Below, in pieces: positions 30,072-39,182 of a stretch of 64,000 nucleotides of DNA. Within the stretch, counting starts at the first letter, position 1. Each line of letters begins with the position of its first letter. The stretch comes from Aurantiochytrium sp. KH105 (lineage: Eukaryota > Sar > Bigyra > Thraustochytrida > Thraustochytriidae), in NCBI GenBank assembly GCA_003116975.1, contig BGKB01000191.1, forward strand, positions 1 through 64,000, written 5' to 3'. The position numbers and the translations under genes are program-made. The notes below the pieces were generated by a model. It did no database searches. It was not told where the DNA came from and saw nothing but the letters and a program-made list of their open reading frames with translations.

Positions 30072-30589
30072 GTGAAGCAGGGGCGATACTTGATCACACG
30101 ATCCTCCGTGTGCACGATGATGGGCCGAGTCGGCCAGATTTGACCGCTTGTTGTCGTGTGAACTAACTTGCAAATCCCAGGCGCTCCATCGCGATCAACG
30201 ACAGCAAGCTGCACGCTGGCGTGCGCCTGAGCTCACTACCATGGTCAACTTTATTTCCCTCCCTTGCGAATTTGCGCTGCAAATTGCGGGCTAGGCCTGC
30301 AGTTAGCAATGCAAATCGTGCAACAACAACAACAACAAAAACAAAAACAACGACGACAATTATACGACCAACAATTGCAGCACATGTATTGTAGTCATTG
30401 CAGCACAATACTAGCACTAGTAAAAGCAATAGATCAACAGGGAATGCAGCATTTGATCAAGACAACATCAGTCGCAATGTCGTTCTACCTCGATGGTGGG
30501 TCTGGATTCCACCAGCAATCTCAATCGCAACCACATAAATCATGTCAAAATTCTATGAAAAGCTCAAATAAACTCACCATGGCCAACTC

Positions 30590-30780
30590 CACTGACGTCG
30601 ACTCATAGTTAAAGCAAGTCAACTCAACTTTCAATTCTCGAGTCGCAATTCTCAACTCTCTCAACTCGCTCAACTCTGTTTTTTTTTTAAATTTTAAAAA
30701 ATTAAGTCGACTCAAAAGCAAGTCGACTCAAGACTAAACTCTCAACTCTTACGACCTTCGACTTTCAACTTTGAGCTGGG
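30590..30780. repeat. Degenerate AACTC and GTCGACTCA repeat tract
   Basis: CAACTC-like units recur many times. The 12-base AAGTCGACTCAA occurs at 30704-30715 and 30720-30731, with a related GTCGACTCA near 30596. A T/A homopolymer tract lies in the middle (~30679-30702). Confidence 0.75.
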
Positions 30781-31929
30781 GCTGTACAGATTTGAGGCTA
30801 CAAAGCTTCTCTATACATCGACGGCCTCCCATAGCGTGACTCTCGCCGCTATTGTGAAAAGCGACGTGATTCGTCACGTCATGTGAATCGCGATGCGACT
30901 CGGCCAACTTGAGTTCGTTGGTGGTTACATCACATGCGCTTCAGCCATTCGCTTCAAAAATTCCGCTCACGCGTTCGGACTTGTGCATTCTCTCACATGC
31001 GGCTGCGGCGCATGCAGGGCGTTGGTCTGAACCCTGGACATTCGCGATCGCGGTGCAGCCACACCAGTCGTCGTCGCCTCTTGCGACTTGCCATCTCCAT
31101 CGACTCGGCTCCCAGACTCGCTCAATCGCCCGAGAGGTCACCGCCCGCGCTTCCCGGGATCTTTGCGGCACGGCCGCCTGCCTCACCATTCATTGCCTCG
31201 TCCATCAATCTCCCGGACAAACCCCCAAATTGTGATCCCTGCACGCCCAATTCAGAGCACGAAGCCTGTTACGCGAACACCTACGATTTGTCGATTCAGC
31301 CGCCACGGCCTGCTTCTCGCCCTCCACAGCCATCCGCACGTCCTTGCCATCCACGCCGCGACTGCGACTGGCGGCCGAGATGCGGTTTCTTTCGCCATCC
31401 ATCCCGCTCCCCAAGTTGGACGCAAGGAAAGATACAAACGCCCAGGAAGGGCAGGAGCCACAGCCTCGCAGCCACCGATGTCGCTCGCCGCAGCCGTCTG
31501 CTGCTGCAGCCGGCAGCGGCTGCTGCAGCGTGCTGGGCGAGCGGGCGTGCATCTGTTTTCTCGCAGACGGTGCAGTGAGCGAGTGCCCGTGAACTCCCCG
31601 GCCGCACTCGTGCTCGATCTTCTTCTCGCCTCCCAAGTGTGGTAGTAGTAGTATACCACCCACTTTATCGCACCATGCGCGTCGCAGTCGCTGCGTCGTT
31701 GCTGCCCGCACGCTTCGCAGGCGCCCGCGCCAAGGCATCTGCGCGGCCGGCCGGCTCGAGCTGAACGGGCGCCGTCGTGGCGAGCTCGCACCGGCGACGT
31801 CGGCCCGAGCCGCTGCTGCGTGCGTCGCAGCCGCGTGCCGATGCTCCGCCGCGAGGCAGCGCAGTGGCCGCGCCTTCCGAGGGGCGGGACCGGGCGCGTG
31901 CGTCCCCGCCCTCCGTTCCAACCATGAGC

Positions 31930-31935
31930 ACGATG

Positions 31936-31967
<32 letters not shown>

Positions 31968-32000
31968 GAGGACGAGGAGGAGGACGAGGAGGAGGAGCAG
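31930..32000 (+). repeat. GAGGAC hexamer/trinucleotide run
   Basis: Repeats of GAGGAC and GAG units. In the frame of the downstream transporter they would encode a poly-Glu/Asp stretch, and that frame remains open to the ATG at 32115, though no upstream in-frame ATG is seen. A spliced upstream exon cannot be excluded. Confidence 0.8.
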
Positions 32001-32114
32001 CTGCAGCAGTCCGGCAACCAGGCGCGCGCTTGGTTGCCGAGGGACGCGGAGGAGAGCGCAGGCAAGGCGGGCGGCGAGGCGCGCGGGCGCGAGCGAGAGG
32101 CGCGGCGCGGGAGG

Positions 32115-33584
32115 ATGGCGGCGCAGCATCAGGCGCGCGGCAGCGACCTGGAGCTCACGAATGGCGACGTCGTGGACGTGTACGGCGACGGAGACGCGCG
32201 CGGCGCGGAGGTGCCGGACGGACGCGACGCGGAGAAGATGCACGGCCGGGGAGGCGACGACGACGACGAGGACGAGGAGGCGGAGGCCGCTGCGCAGGCG
32301 GCGCTCTTCGCCGGGTGGAAGACCCGCGCGCTGCGGATCGGCATGGTCGGCGCGCTCGTGAACTGCCAGCCCTCGGAGCCCTACCTGTCCAAGTACCTGC
32401 TCGAGGACAAGGGGCTCACCGAGGATGAGGTCAACCTCTACGTGTGGCCCACCAACACGATCTCGACGCTCGTCTTTCTCATCCCCGCGGGCCTCTTGGC
32501 CGAGCGCATCGGATACTGGCGCGTGATTCTGCTCGGTCTCCTCTTTCGCGTGGCGACGCGCTGCTTGCTCATTTGGGGCGAGGGCCTCGACCCCATGGTC
32601 GCCATGCAGGTCACCTACTCTGGCGCGATTGCCTGCACAAGCGTGCTTTACGCCAGCGTGCTCCTGGTCGTTCCCAAGGTACGGGCCGCGCATGCCTCGG
32701 CGCTCGTGTACTCCATGTACCACTTTGGCAACGTCATTGGCTCGCTCATGGGCGAGGGCATCGAGCGCGCCACGGGCAATCTGCGGCTTCTCTTTTTCAT
32801 CTCCTTTGGATTCACGCTCTCAGGCCTCGTCTTCTTCCTCGTCCTATTCCCCAAACTTCCTGCCCGCAAGGCGCTCGGCCTATTGTTCGACACGAGCAAG
32901 ATCAGCTTCAAACACGCCTCGAGCAGCGTCAAGAACGAGGTTGCCAACTTCTTGGCCTTTGGCAATCCCGTCAAGCTCTGGACTGCCGCTGCCATGTTCA
33001 GCTTTGCGTCCACCTTTATGTGGGGCAACTACTACCAGGTCCTCTTTTACGACATTGACCCGGATACCAGCTTTGGGTTCCTGGAGATGGGCCTCGAGCT
33101 CTGCAATGCCATCGGGAGCCTGACGCCGCTCATCATCGCCTATCACCGCGATGCCACGGCCCTGGAAAGGTACTCTGCCCCGCTCGCTATTTTGGCTTGT
33201 GTGGTCATTGGCTCCATGGAAACGGCATCTGCAGAGATCAACGTTGTCGGCCCTCTTTACGCATTCGCCATCATCCGCTCGCTGGCTTCTGCTTCGCTCG
33301 AGGTAGCGCTGCAAACGGTTGTTGGCACAGACAAGAACACCAAGCGTTACGCGCTCTTCCTCACGAGCATTCAGATGTTCGGCCTTACTTCGGCGGTCAT
33401 CGTGCAGAGAATCGGCAAGGCGCTCGTCTTTGACGCGCTCAAGTTTGTTCTCTGCGGCGCCTTTCTCAACGCGATCGGCGCCTTTGCAGTGCTCTGCACC
33501 TGGGCGTACCTTCACTTTTCGCACAACACTGTCGTTGACGAAGGTTTCGAGTCCATGCAGACACGCGCCGAGCCCGAGCTTTAG
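32115..33584 (+). CDS. SLC19-family transporter, probable thiamine carrier
   Basis: 489 residues. Start at the first in-frame ATG, in a good context (GAGGATGGCG). An acidic cytosolic N-terminus of ~60 residues is followed by about 12 hydrophobic spans of the major facilitator fold. The first loop and helix pair, PSEPYLSKYLLEDKGLT with the following EDEVN, matches the reduced folate / thiamine carrier signature (human SLC19: GESFITPYLL then FTREQV). Other family-like parts are the mid-protein VVPKVRAAHASALVYSMYHFG and the central loop near FPKLPARKALG. SLC19A1 carries folate, SLC19A2/3 thiamine. A TPP riboswitch begins ~135 bases after the stop on the same strand, so thiamine is the better guess. 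Thraustochytrids in culture are commonly supplied with thiamine, which fits. Confidence 0.85.
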   Translation: MAAQHQARGSDLELTNGDVVDVYGDGDARGAEVPDGRDAEKMHGRGGDDDDEDEEAEAAAQAALFAGWKTRALRIGMVGALVNCQPSEPYLSKYLLEDKGLTEDEVNLYVWPTNTISTLVFLIPAGLLAERIGYWRVILLGLLFRVATRCLLIWGEGLDPMVAMQVTYSGAIACTSVLYASVLLVVPKVRAAHASALVYSMYHFGNVIGSLMGEGIERATGNLRLLFFISFGFTLSGLVFFLVLFPKLPARKALGLLFDTSKISFKHASSSVKNEVANFLAFGNPVKLWTAAAMFSFASTFMWGNYYQVLFYDIDPDTSFGFLEMGLELCNAIGSLTPLIIAYHRDATALERYSAPLAILACVVIGSMETASAEINVVGPLYAFAIIRSLASASLEVALQTVVGTDKNTKRYALFLTSIQMFGLTSAVIVQRIGKALVFDALKFVLCGAFLNAIGAFAVLCTWAYLHFSHNTVVDEGFESMQTRAEPEL

Positions 33585-34244
33585 GTGCCAGCAATGACGC
33601 AACCGACGAGCTGACTTCTTGTACAGCCGTCGACCGTCGGGCTCTACTCGCTCGCTTTGAGCTCTGCCTGCGGTCGAGGAGCACTGGTTTATTCTGGTCC
33701 ACTGGCTTTTACAATGCACAGGGTCGGGGGTGCGTCGAAGTTTCGACGCTGAGATCACACCCTTTGAACCTGAACAGATTGGTAATACCTGCGGAGGGAG
33801 AAAGTTGGGCACGGTTCGCATGCGCGGAAAAACTACAGTTATGTTTTTTGTTTTCGCGTACGCCGTTTCGTGCTCTTCCGCCCTGTGTATTGTAACCTAA
33901 GGTCCTAGCATTCCCTTGCATCCTCCACTCTTTCTGGAGTTTTCATTAAACTTTACCAAGAGAATTTCAATGTCCTTTTTCCCTCGTTTCGATTTCGTAA
34001 ACTTCTTTCCTTGTGCACACACTCGTTGCCATAGAGAGTCATCCCAATCGTCTCTTTCTTTTGGATAGCCGCGCTGTCCGCGAGAACCTTTACGGTGATA
34101 GTTTGCTCATTCCCCCTTGCATAATCCTCTTGTCAATCTATGTGCTCCATCATCGTAATCCAACACAAAAAAAAACTAAAATCAACTTATGTAAAACAAC
34201 CAAAGTCTAAGCCTGTCCACGGGCCGTCTTGGATATGAGCCTGC
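33585..34244. other. 3' flank of SLC19 gene and convergent FRD 3' flank
   Basis: Holds the TPP aptamer near its start. The remainder is AT-rich with no ORF or RNA gene recognised. The FRD stop codon lies at 34245 on the other strand. Confidence 0.6.
33720..33806 (+). promoter_or_regulatory. TPP (thiamine pyrophosphate) riboswitch aptamer in 3' flank of SLC19 gene
   Basis: Conserved elements in order: GGGGGTGC (P2 5' arm, GGGTG at 33728-33732), a P3 hairpin CGTCG/CGACG with AAGTTT loop, the pyrimidine-binding CTGAGA at 33749-33754, CACCC (33758-33762) closing P2, TTTGAACCTGA, a P4/P5 arm with CAG..GGTAATACCTG, and the pyrophosphate-binding GCGGAGGGA. This is nearly the Arabidopsis THIC aptamer core. 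P1 is weak. It lies on the same strand as the transporter, 136 bases beyond its stop, so it should be in the 3' UTR or a 3' UTR intron. In plants a 3' TPP aptamer controls splicing and mRNA stability. Feedback lowering of transporter expression when TPP is plentiful is the natural inference. Confidence 0.92.
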
Positions 34245-37200
34245 CTACGGACCGTCTTCGTCCGAATACGCGTAAAAGTGCTTGCGGGAGAATCCAAGAT
34301 CGAGAAGCGTCCGAACCATGATGCGCTCAAAGATAGGTGGTCCGCAAATGACAATGAGTTGATCGTCCGCAGGTGGAAAAAACACATGGCTTCGAATGTT
34401 GCTTGGCTTGATAAATCCAACGCCCTCGGTCCAGCCAAGCGGTGGCTTGTTCAAAATGCAGTAGTACCTAAAATCTTGCGGAAACTTGTCGCAAAGATCC
34501 TCGAAACACTTGACAAAAGCGAGATCGTCCTCTTCTTCGGCAGCGTAAAGCAAGTTCGCGCCAAGCTGCGCAACTAAATCCTCGCGCCCCCGTTTGCGCA
34601 GCTTGACGGCGCAATGAGCATACTCGCGAATGATCTGCACCATGGGCGCAACGCCAGTCCCGGCCGACAAGAGTCCAAGTCGCCGGATCGGACGGCCCGC
34701 ATACTCCATACCTTCGTCAGAGAACTTGATGCGAAGACCGCCCATCGCCTTCATTTGCAGGACCGACCCAGGACGAATGTACTGCAAAAGCTTGTGAATC
34801 GGTCCGCCGCGCTCATCAAAGCGGCACAAGATGCCAATGACTCCTTCGTCGCCGGGACGCGTCACGGGCGAGAAAAACCCTTGCAGCGTTTCGCCGTCCA
34901 GCTCCCCTCGCAAGGCGACGTACTGACCCACCTCGAGACCTGAGCTTTGCAAGGACCCGTGTAGATTGAAGCGAATTTCGCGGGTGTTCTTTCCGTACTT
35001 AAAGTCGGTATTGCGCGTCTCGCGCAAAACACACGGAACCCATCCGGCCGAGGTCTCGTGCGCCTTGTCGACGAAAAGTGAAGTCTTGGGTTGCCGAATG
35101 GTCGCGGCGCGCTCGCCGGCAATCCGACCAAAAACAACGCACTCGAGCAAACTGTTTCCGCCCAGACGGTTTGCGCCATGCACGCCACCAGTCACCTCGC
35201 CAGCGGCAAACAGGCCAGGAATGTGCCGATGATGACCAATCACAGAGTCTGCAATGAGCACTTGCACCTCGCCACTCGCATTGATGTCGAGGCCACCCAT
35301 TGTGTAGTGGATACTCGGGGTCACGCGAGCAAGCACCAGCTTGGTGTCATTGGGCGTAAGATTCGAGGGGAAGACCATTTTGCCCGTCTGCTCGCAGATT
35401 CCCCCGCTTCGAGCAGTCTCGTAGGCTGCAACTGTTTCCTTGAGTACCTGAGGATCGCAACCGATGCACGCGGCACAGGCGTCAATGTCGTCACAGGCCT
35501 CAAAAAGTCCGAGACGGTCTTTGTAGAATCCAAGCGTGGGCGGACCAAAGAGCTCTTGCGCCTCCTGTGATAGAATGACCCAGGCAAAAGGAAGTCCAAC
35601 AAAGTCGCCGTCCCTGTACGGGTCGCAATTCTTTTGAATGGCAGCCGCCACAACGCTGCGCAGATTGAGCTCATCGACAAAGCGCCGGCCTTGGCTGTTG
35701 ACAAGAATGCCGCCGGACCCGCGAATGGCTTCAGGGGCGAGAAATTTGGTTGGGTTTCCGGGATCTTTCGGATCAATGAAACCGGTCGGGTGCAGCTGAA
35801 CCTTGTCCATGTCGATAAGGTTGGCACCGAGTGCGACGCCCATGCGCACGCCATCGCCCGTGGCAAAAGGACCATTCGTGGTCGGGATACCTTCGAGATC
35901 CGGACGGTGTTGTTTTAGAAGGCTGTCGTTGCTCTTGTCGCATCCGAAGCCACCCGTCGTGAGAATGACAGCATCGCCCTCGATAAGACAGTCCTCTTTT
36001 CCAGACTCGGATGTCTGCTCGTAGTGAACTCCGCACACTCGGCCATCACGCTGTTCGAGATTGGTGGCACGACAGCTCGTCCTAATTTCAATCTTGTCTT
36101 GGTAATTGGCCTCTACGGCTTCGCGCAGCGTCTTCATAATAAGGTAGCCGATGGGCACCGGGTTGCCATGTTCATCGGGCGGTGCGCGATGCGTTCGCTT
36201 CGTGCTGTGACCTCCAAGCTGACTGAGAACGGTCAGAGGTACATGAAAGCGCTCCTTAAGCCAAGCGATGGCCGGAGCAGACTTGGTAGAGAGCGTGCGC
36301 ACGAGGCTCTGGTTCGTGTTGCCACCTTTGCCACTGCGATGCGTGTCTCGTTCAAAGAGTGCCTCCCGATCGGCCACGGCAAGCTCTGCCTGCGTGGAGG
36401 TGCCCCAGCCATTGATGCCCGAAGTAGCCTTGGCCGAATTACCTCCTGTGCGGGCCTCCTTTTCAAGGAGCACGACACTTGCACCAGCGTCGGCGGCCTC
36501 GATGGCGGCACTGAATCCGGCCAGACCTGCACCGACGACAACGACCTTGGCTTGTTCATGCTCGCGCCAGCGCGCCTGCAAGCTCTCCTTGCGCTCGACG
36601 CCTGGCACTGCGAGCTTGACAACCCGGGGCCCGGCCCGAGCGTAAAGAAGAAAGTCCGAAAGCGGCTTGTGAAACGCGGTTCGGAAAGGATCAAGCAGCG
36701 CGCGCGCCTCGGGTGGAGATCGCACAGCAAGAGAAGCTGTAGCCAGAGCATCCGCGTACATGGCCGATCCGCACACCACCGTAGTCTGCGCAAGACTCTC
36801 TTCGTTGATGAGGGACATGGTGGCCTTGCGAGGGTCGAGCACGTGAGAATACAAGCGACCCCGATGACGAAAGACTTGCTCATAATCTCCCGAAGTGGCC
36901 ACGGCCTGGCCAGGCCGCAGTTCGAGTACTGCCAAGTAAGAAGTCTCTACATCCTCAGAATCCTCATTGGGGGCACTCGCATCCAAATCTCTACCGAGAT
37001 GTAGGGAAACCTGATCGCCATCACCAACGAGGCGTCGCGCAGCGGCCTCGATGCGACCAAGGCTCGGAGGCTCTGCGACGGCCACGGTCCAAGGGCGGCC
37101 GTCGGCATGGGTGCCAAGAACCTTGATGTCCCCTGCCCAGTCGACAAATGCACTTGTAAAGCCTTTCGACTTGAGGCGATCCACGATTGCGTCAATTGCC

Positions 37201-37907
37201 CAGCCTTTGGCGATGCCGTTGAGGTCGAGACGGGCACCGCCCAGGATCTTGGTGAGCGACTTTTGGTCCTCGCTGAGCTGAAAGCCAGTTTGCCAGCTTG
37301 CATGGGCGCGTACCTGCTCCACAGCACGAGAAATGCCTCCTTGATCGCCGAAGCCTCGATCGAGGAGAGAGCGCCATAGCGAGACGGCACGCTCGCCAAG
37401 CTTTTGTTCCCAGTCCTTGGGAGCTTCTTTGGAAGCGTTGTCTTCCTTGGCAAGGTCCGTCGAGGAGTCTTCGCGCGCAATACGCTTTTGCGCAGCGGCG
37501 ACATAGTGATCGAGTAGCGGACGAAAAGCAGGGTCGTAGGCGCCGCGGGTCTGCGAGTACATTTCCGAGGCCGCATATAGGACGGTCTGCATGGGACCCG
37601 AGAGCGAACATGTCTCGCCTTCCTTCATGTTGTTGATCTTGCTCAGCTCGCTGTCTTCTACCCAGAGACTAAAGGTGGCTTCGGTCTCGTCAAAGACTTG
37701 CTTGCAAACGGCTTGCACTTGCTGCTGGGCCTCGTCGTCCCCGCCGCCGTCCCCCGGAGGCGCATAGAACTTGATCTTGTAATGCATGGCGCAGCGCGTG
37801 CCTTCCACCATGAGCATATCGCTCGCGACATGCTCTTCGACCTGCGTCGGGCGCTCGAACGCCACAGACCCGACCACGCGGCTGGCCTTGGCGTCCCCGT
37901 CGGGCAT
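34245..37907 (-). CDS. NADH-dependent fumarate reductase: ApbE, fumarate reductase and cytochrome b5 reductase domains in one chain
   Basis: 1220 residues. Residues 3-9 are DGDAKAS, close to the D-G-x-x-x-A-S/T FMN-acceptor motif of trypanosomatid fumarate reductases. Residues ~20-430 are ApbE-like (FAD:protein FMN transferase) with LDLNGIAKGWAID, DWAGDIKVLG, ATSGDY and ADALATAS. Residues ~450-900 are a flavocytochrome c-type fumarate reductase: GAGLAGFSAAIEA dinucleotide fold, GGNSAKATSGING, EAIRGSGGILVN with the active-site Arg, and GEVTGGVHGANRLGGNSL. Residues ~950-1220 are a cytochrome b5 reductase/FNR module, GLLSAGTGVAPM and ICGPPIFERIM. The same order occurs in trypanosome FRDg/FRDm1, where NADH reduces fumarate to succinate to reoxidise NADH. 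Compartment is not evident; no clear PTS1 (ends EDGP). Confidence 0.92.
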   Translation of the reverse strand: MPDGDAKASRVVGSVAFERPTQVEEHVASDMLMVEGTRCAMHYKIKFYAPPGDGGGDDEAQQQVQAVCKQVFDETEATFSLWVEDSELSKINNMKEGETCSLSGPMQTVLYAASEMYSQTRGAYDPAFRPLLDHYVAAAQKRIAREDSSTDLAKEDNASKEAPKDWEQKLGERAVSLWRSLLDRGFGDQGGISRAVEQVRAHASWQTGFQLSEDQKSLTKILGGARLDLNGIAKGWAIDAIVDRLKSKGFTSAFVDWAGDIKVLGTHADGRPWTVAVAEPPSLGRIEAAARRLVGDGDQVSLHLGRDLDASAPNEDSEDVETSYLAVLELRPGQAVATSGDYEQVFRHRGRLYSHVLDPRKATMSLINEESLAQTTVVCGSAMYADALATASLAVRSPPEARALLDPFRTAFHKPLSDFLLYARAGPRVVKLAVPGVERKESLQARWREHEQAKVVVVGAGLAGFSAAIEAADAGASVVLLEKEARTGGNSAKATSGINGWGTSTQAELAVADREALFERDTHRSGKGGNTNQSLVRTLSTKSAPAIAWLKERFHVPLTVLSQLGGHSTKRTHRAPPDEHGNPVPIGYLIMKTLREAVEANYQDKIEIRTSCRATNLEQRDGRVCGVHYEQTSESGKEDCLIEGDAVILTTGGFGCDKSNDSLLKQHRPDLEGIPTTNGPFATGDGVRMGVALGANLIDMDKVQLHPTGFIDPKDPGNPTKFLAPEAIRGSGGILVNSQGRRFVDELNLRSVVAAAIQKNCDPYRDGDFVGLPFAWVILSQEAQELFGPPTLGFYKDRLGLFEACDDIDACAACIGCDPQVLKETVAAYETARSGGICEQTGKMVFPSNLTPNDTKLVLARVTPSIHYTMGGLDINASGEVQVLIADSVIGHHRHIPGLFAAGEVTGGVHGANRLGGNSLLECVVFGRIAGERAATIRQPKTSLFVDKAHETSAGWVPCVLRETRNTDFKYGKNTREIRFNLHGSLQSSGLEVGQYVALRGELDGETLQGFFSPVTRPGDEGVIGILCRFDERGGPIHKLLQYIRPGSVLQMKAMGGLRIKFSDEGMEYAGRPIRRLGLLSAGTGVAPMVQIIREYAHCAVKLRKRGREDLVAQLGANLLYAAEEEDDLAFVKCFEDLCDKFPQDFRYYCILNKPPLGWTEGVGFIKPSNIRSHVFFPPADDQLIVICGPPIFERIMVRTLLDLGFSRKHFYAYSDEDGP

Positions 37908-39035
37908 CCTGGTGCAGCTTGTGCTCTACGCGAAAAAGAGGACTTTTCCCGGCTCGATAAACGCCCAGACAGTGACTTGCCTTCGAGGTCTTCGTCGCCG
38001 CCGCGCTTGACTTCCCGATCTCTGCGAGGACCGACGCGGTCTTGGCTCGCAAAGGGTGGTGCCCGTCTTCTCGGCGCGCGTGACGTCGTTTGTCGCTCTG
38101 CCAATGGCGATCTCATGCATGCATTGCCTGAGCTCGGACACAAAGATCTGGCTGCTTGCGGGGACGCCGGGAAAACCTTTCCCACGCTCGAAGATTATCC
38201 GGCGCCCACGGTTTCTCCGGTGAAACGAGCCTGCTTTATGAACGGCCCGAGTCAAGTTGGTGCCCACTGACATGAAACTCTACCACGTACAGGACGAAGG
38301 TATGGAACGGAGTATCGCCGGGGTTGGCGATACGCATCGCGCACCGCAGCAGTATACACCCTTGTGTAGCGGCGCTGCGACCCAAATTAGGATCAACAGC
38401 GATGCAAAGGCGGCTGCGGGCGGGTGTAGGAGCACCACAGAGCCGTTGGAGGCTGGACGGAACTTGAGTTGAACTTAAAGTTCACTTGGCAAAGTCTTTC
38501 TTTATACACAAGCGCGCTTACGAAACGAGCTAGCTCACCAGCAGCCCGCCGCGCCGGCGTCCATTCAGCTTGAGATGTGCTGCTCGGGAGGAAGTCGGAC
38601 AACTGTACAGCCTGCGACATGAGGAAAACGCGCAAAAAAACTTACACAAGTGTGGCAATTCTATGAACTGGACTTGTAGAGTCCATTTTTGTTCCTGCTT
38701 GTGCAGAGAGGAGCCTGCTCGAGCGAATGAAAATCTCCACCGCTTTACACGCTTGTGGAGTCCTAGTAAGGCAACGAGCCTTTTGGCCTGCCTGTCTGCG
38801 CCGGCAAAAGGTCTGGCAGGCAGGCAGACAGACCCTTTTTGCAGCCAAAGCTGCGCCATTTGGACTTCAAGGCGCAGGGCGCTCGTGGTGAGACGAGAAC
38901 GTCTTGTGCATGCCACTGAGTGCGCTACGGACGCGCTTCTCCCAAGGCTGCGAAGCGCTCTCGGCGTCTCTTCGCTGTCCAGGTGCGCGAGGAGGTGCTC
39001 AGACGCGAATCGTTGTAATCAGCTTGGCTCAATCT

Positions 39036-39074
<39 letters not shown>

Positions 39075-39182
39075 AATATACATACGTAAGCACGCGCACA
39101 CATTTCTAGTACGCACAGCGTCGAAAACTTTGCATTGTCGCGCGTCAAGCAACACAACTTGTTTGAGAGGCAAGTGGAAAAA
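37908..39182. promoter_or_regulatory. Shared upstream region of FRD (-) and sulfotransferase (+)
   Basis: Head-to-head starts. A CT run (39039-39071) is followed at once by TTATAATATA, a TATA-like stretch ~110 bases before the sulfotransferase ATG. An inverted pair of CTGTCTGC/GCAGACAG arms sits near 38795-38832. No gene seen. Confidence 0.55.
39039..39071 (+). repeat. CT dinucleotide run
   Basis: About 16 CT units directly ahead of a TATA-like stretch in the sulfotransferase promoter region. Confidence 0.9.

Larger units (their letters stand above)
30072..32114. other. Long non-coding stretch with simple repeats ahead of the SLC19 gene
   Basis: Contains a CAA run (~30320-30355), a degenerate AACTC / GTCGACTCA region (30590-30780), and an acidic-codon GAGGAC run (31930-32000) close to the transporter start. 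No credible gene is seen between ~30.8 and 31.9 kb; long frames there are GC artefacts. It includes the transporter promoter. Confidence 0.5.

Noticed and set aside
32034-32114. Upstream extension of the SLC19 protein
   Set aside because: The extension begins at TTG; the first ATG in frame is 32115. Kept only as a note because the frame stays open.
31664-32723. 352-residue frame on the minus strand over the SLC19 start
   Set aside because: Antisense shadow of the transporter; Leu/Val runs come from the GAGGAC repeat.
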